From contig NC_132892.1 of the NCBI RefSeq assembly GCF_030463535.1, positions 28,980,341 through 29,044,340 on the forward strand: a stretch of DNA of 64,000 nt, written 5' to 3'. The position numbers and the translations under genes were made by a program. Each line of letters opens with the position of its first letter. Within the stretch, counting starts at the first letter, position 1. Below the pieces are notes generated by a model. It saw only the letters and a list, made by a program, of their open reading frames with translations, was not told the DNA's origin and made no database searches. Source of the stretch: Salminus brasiliensis (taxonomy: Eukaryota > Chordata > Actinopteri > Characiformes > Bryconidae). This document shows, one piece after another, positions 63,015 to 64,000 of the stretch.

Positions 63015-63095
63015 CGCCACCAGGAGAGGGCGCAGATCTGCGCTCCACGCTGTTCGGTGAGGGCAGACTGACGCACTGCTGCCCCCCGCTGGCCC
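63015..63095. promoter_or_regulatory. Pair of CTCF-like motifs, convergent
   Basis: CCAGGAGAGGGCGC at 63020-63033 on the + strand, and CTGCCCCCCGCTGG at 63079-63092, whose complement CCAGCGGGGGGCAG fits the CTCF core on the - strand. Each has at most one mismatch to CCASYAGRKGGCRS. They lie between two divergent promoters. Confidence 0.45.
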
Positions 63096-63419
63096 GGGAC
63101 GTTAAAACACTCACTGTTTGTCTTCCTTCTGGGCTCAAATGTGGCAACCAGTTTTAGCCTAATTCCAAAGTTTCTGAAGATTTAAAATGAACAACATTTT
63201 TTTAATGAACTGAAACAGATTTCTGTAAAGTTTCGGTTTGTTTTAACGAGATGATCAGCTTTACTGGAGTGATTTACATGTTTGGCCATTTTAAACCATT
63301 GCAGTTTTCATTGAATCAAGTCTAGAAAAAGTGTTGGTCCTTTTTTGGGGGAATTTTTGGGAAGCCATGAATTCTTACCAGTAAAATTAGTAATAATAAA
63401 GCAACAATGAATAACGATA

Positions 63420-63455
<36 letters not shown>

Positions 63456-63536
63456 CATAAATACAAAAAAATATTAAAAACCCCGGACTCGACTGTTTAC
63501 GGTCTAAGATAGTACGGAATAACGATCAAAATATTA

Positions 63537-63569
<33 letters not shown>

Positions 63570-63571
63570 CA

Positions 63572-63610
<39 letters not shown>

Positions 63611-63612
63611 CA
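63420..63612. repeat. (AAT)n arrays
   Basis: (AAT)n at about 63420-63453 and 63536-63612, separated by a piece of the intron-1 tandem repeat (GGACTCGACTGTTTACGGTC). Confidence 0.95.
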
Positions 63613-63639
63613 AATAAAAAATATTTTAAAAACTAAACG

Positions 63640-64000
63640 GCGCCGTTTACGCTCGTAGACTACATTTCCCACAATGCCGCGGAGCCCCTACTTCCGCTCC
63701 AGCAGTTTGTAAACACAGCGAAAGGAGAGATGGAGTCGTCAAGAGGTCTCACCTAAAAATATTGCCCAGCTGGAAAACCAGGCCATAACGCACAGACAGC
63801 GGATGTCAGGCCTGGGATATTAATCTGCAGCGCTTAAAATAGCCTCCGGGAGCTTAATTACAAGGATAGTAACGTGTTTGTTAGCAGCTTTTTAACGTTG
63901 AAATTCAGTCGCTGGCCGAATAAACAGGAGTCTGCTCCGGAGAAGAGCGGCAGCGGCGTGACCCGAGGACTCTGGCTTGGCCAGCTGTCGTGGATCCTGA
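63640..64000 (+). promoter_or_regulatory. CpG-rich promoter and probable first exon of a gene leaving the window
   Basis: Composition changes abruptly from (AAT)n to CpG-rich at 63638. ACTACATTTCCCACAATGC at 63659-63677 matches the ZNF143/THAP11 promoter motif ACTACAATTCCCAGAATGC in all but a few positions. Downstream is a short ATG frame (63730-63756, MESSRGLT then stop) that would be an upstream ORF. No coding exon is recognised. The + orientation is inferred from the motif-to-window-end direction; a divergent partner of rad23a is likely. Gene identity unknown. Confidence 0.5.
63659..63677 (+). promoter_or_regulatory. ZNF143/THAP11 (SBS-type) motif
   Basis: ACTACATTTCCCACAATGC; the consensus ACTACAATTCCCA-NATGC is strongly enriched within about 100 bp upstream of vertebrate housekeeping transcription starts. 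It is followed by CGCGG and further CpGs. Confidence 0.65.

Noticed and set aside
1..64000. CRISPR arrays, prokaryotic defence genes, prophage, tRNA or rRNA genes
   Set aside because: Tandem arrays here have no spacer-repeat alternation of the CRISPR type; no functional tRNA fold apart from the SINE head; the gene structure is vertebrate.

Overview
This is vertebrate chromosomal DNA, almost certainly from a ray-finned (teleost) fish. Coding sequence is split into short exons with GT/AG introns. The exons encode Nuclear Factor I X and RAD23A. Introns are crowded with long CA/TG and CT microsatellites, minisatellites and fish-type DNA transposon, SINE and LINE debris. There are no prokaryotic operons, CRISPR arrays or phage. 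Some dispersed repeats look otophysan-like (characin, catfish or knifefish), but that is only an impression.

Layout. Positions 1-10531 are the end of a large nfix intron. Positions 10532-35025 hold nine constitutive 3' coding exons of nfix (+ strand; 941 nt, last 313 residues, ending SWFL) plus one predicted 75-nt in-frame cassette exon at 14178-14252. The DNA-binding-domain exon and the promoter lie before the window. A long nfix 3' UTR probably continues to about 43.2 kb. Positions 43.3-52.8 kb are intergenic: an inverted telomere-like repeat, several non-autonomous transposons with recognisable terminal inverted repeats, and a local segmental duplication. Positions 52810-61298 hold a complete nine-exon rad23a gene (- strand; 350 aa; UBL-UBA1-XPCB-UBA2), tail-to-tail with nfix. 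Positions 61299-61560 are its promoter/5' UTR. After a 0.7-kb ATTC/TTAT repeat, a CpG-rich block at 63640-64000 with a ZNF143/THAP11-type motif is probably the promoter and first exon of another gene leaving the window.

How the parts relate. NFIX is a DNA-binding transcription factor whose C-terminal region is diversified by splicing. RAD23A is a ubiquitin-receptor shuttle factor also acting with XPC in nucleotide excision repair. The two are neighbours but have no known joint pathway. Human RAD23A and NFIX also lie close together on chromosome 19p13, which supports orthology, but here they are convergent and nothing resembling DAND5 or GADD45GIP1 is seen between them.

Most unusual structure. 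Several nfix exons are framed by simple repeats that are known RNA-protein targets: TG or CT repeats up to the 3' splice site and CA repeats from the 5' splice site. At exon 10 the TG and CA repeats are complementary and could pair across the whole exon. Other notable items are a minisatellite of about 33 units with a CRE-like core, including one perfect CRE, a head-to-head telomere-like foldback, and a decayed hAT transposase in a rad23a intron.
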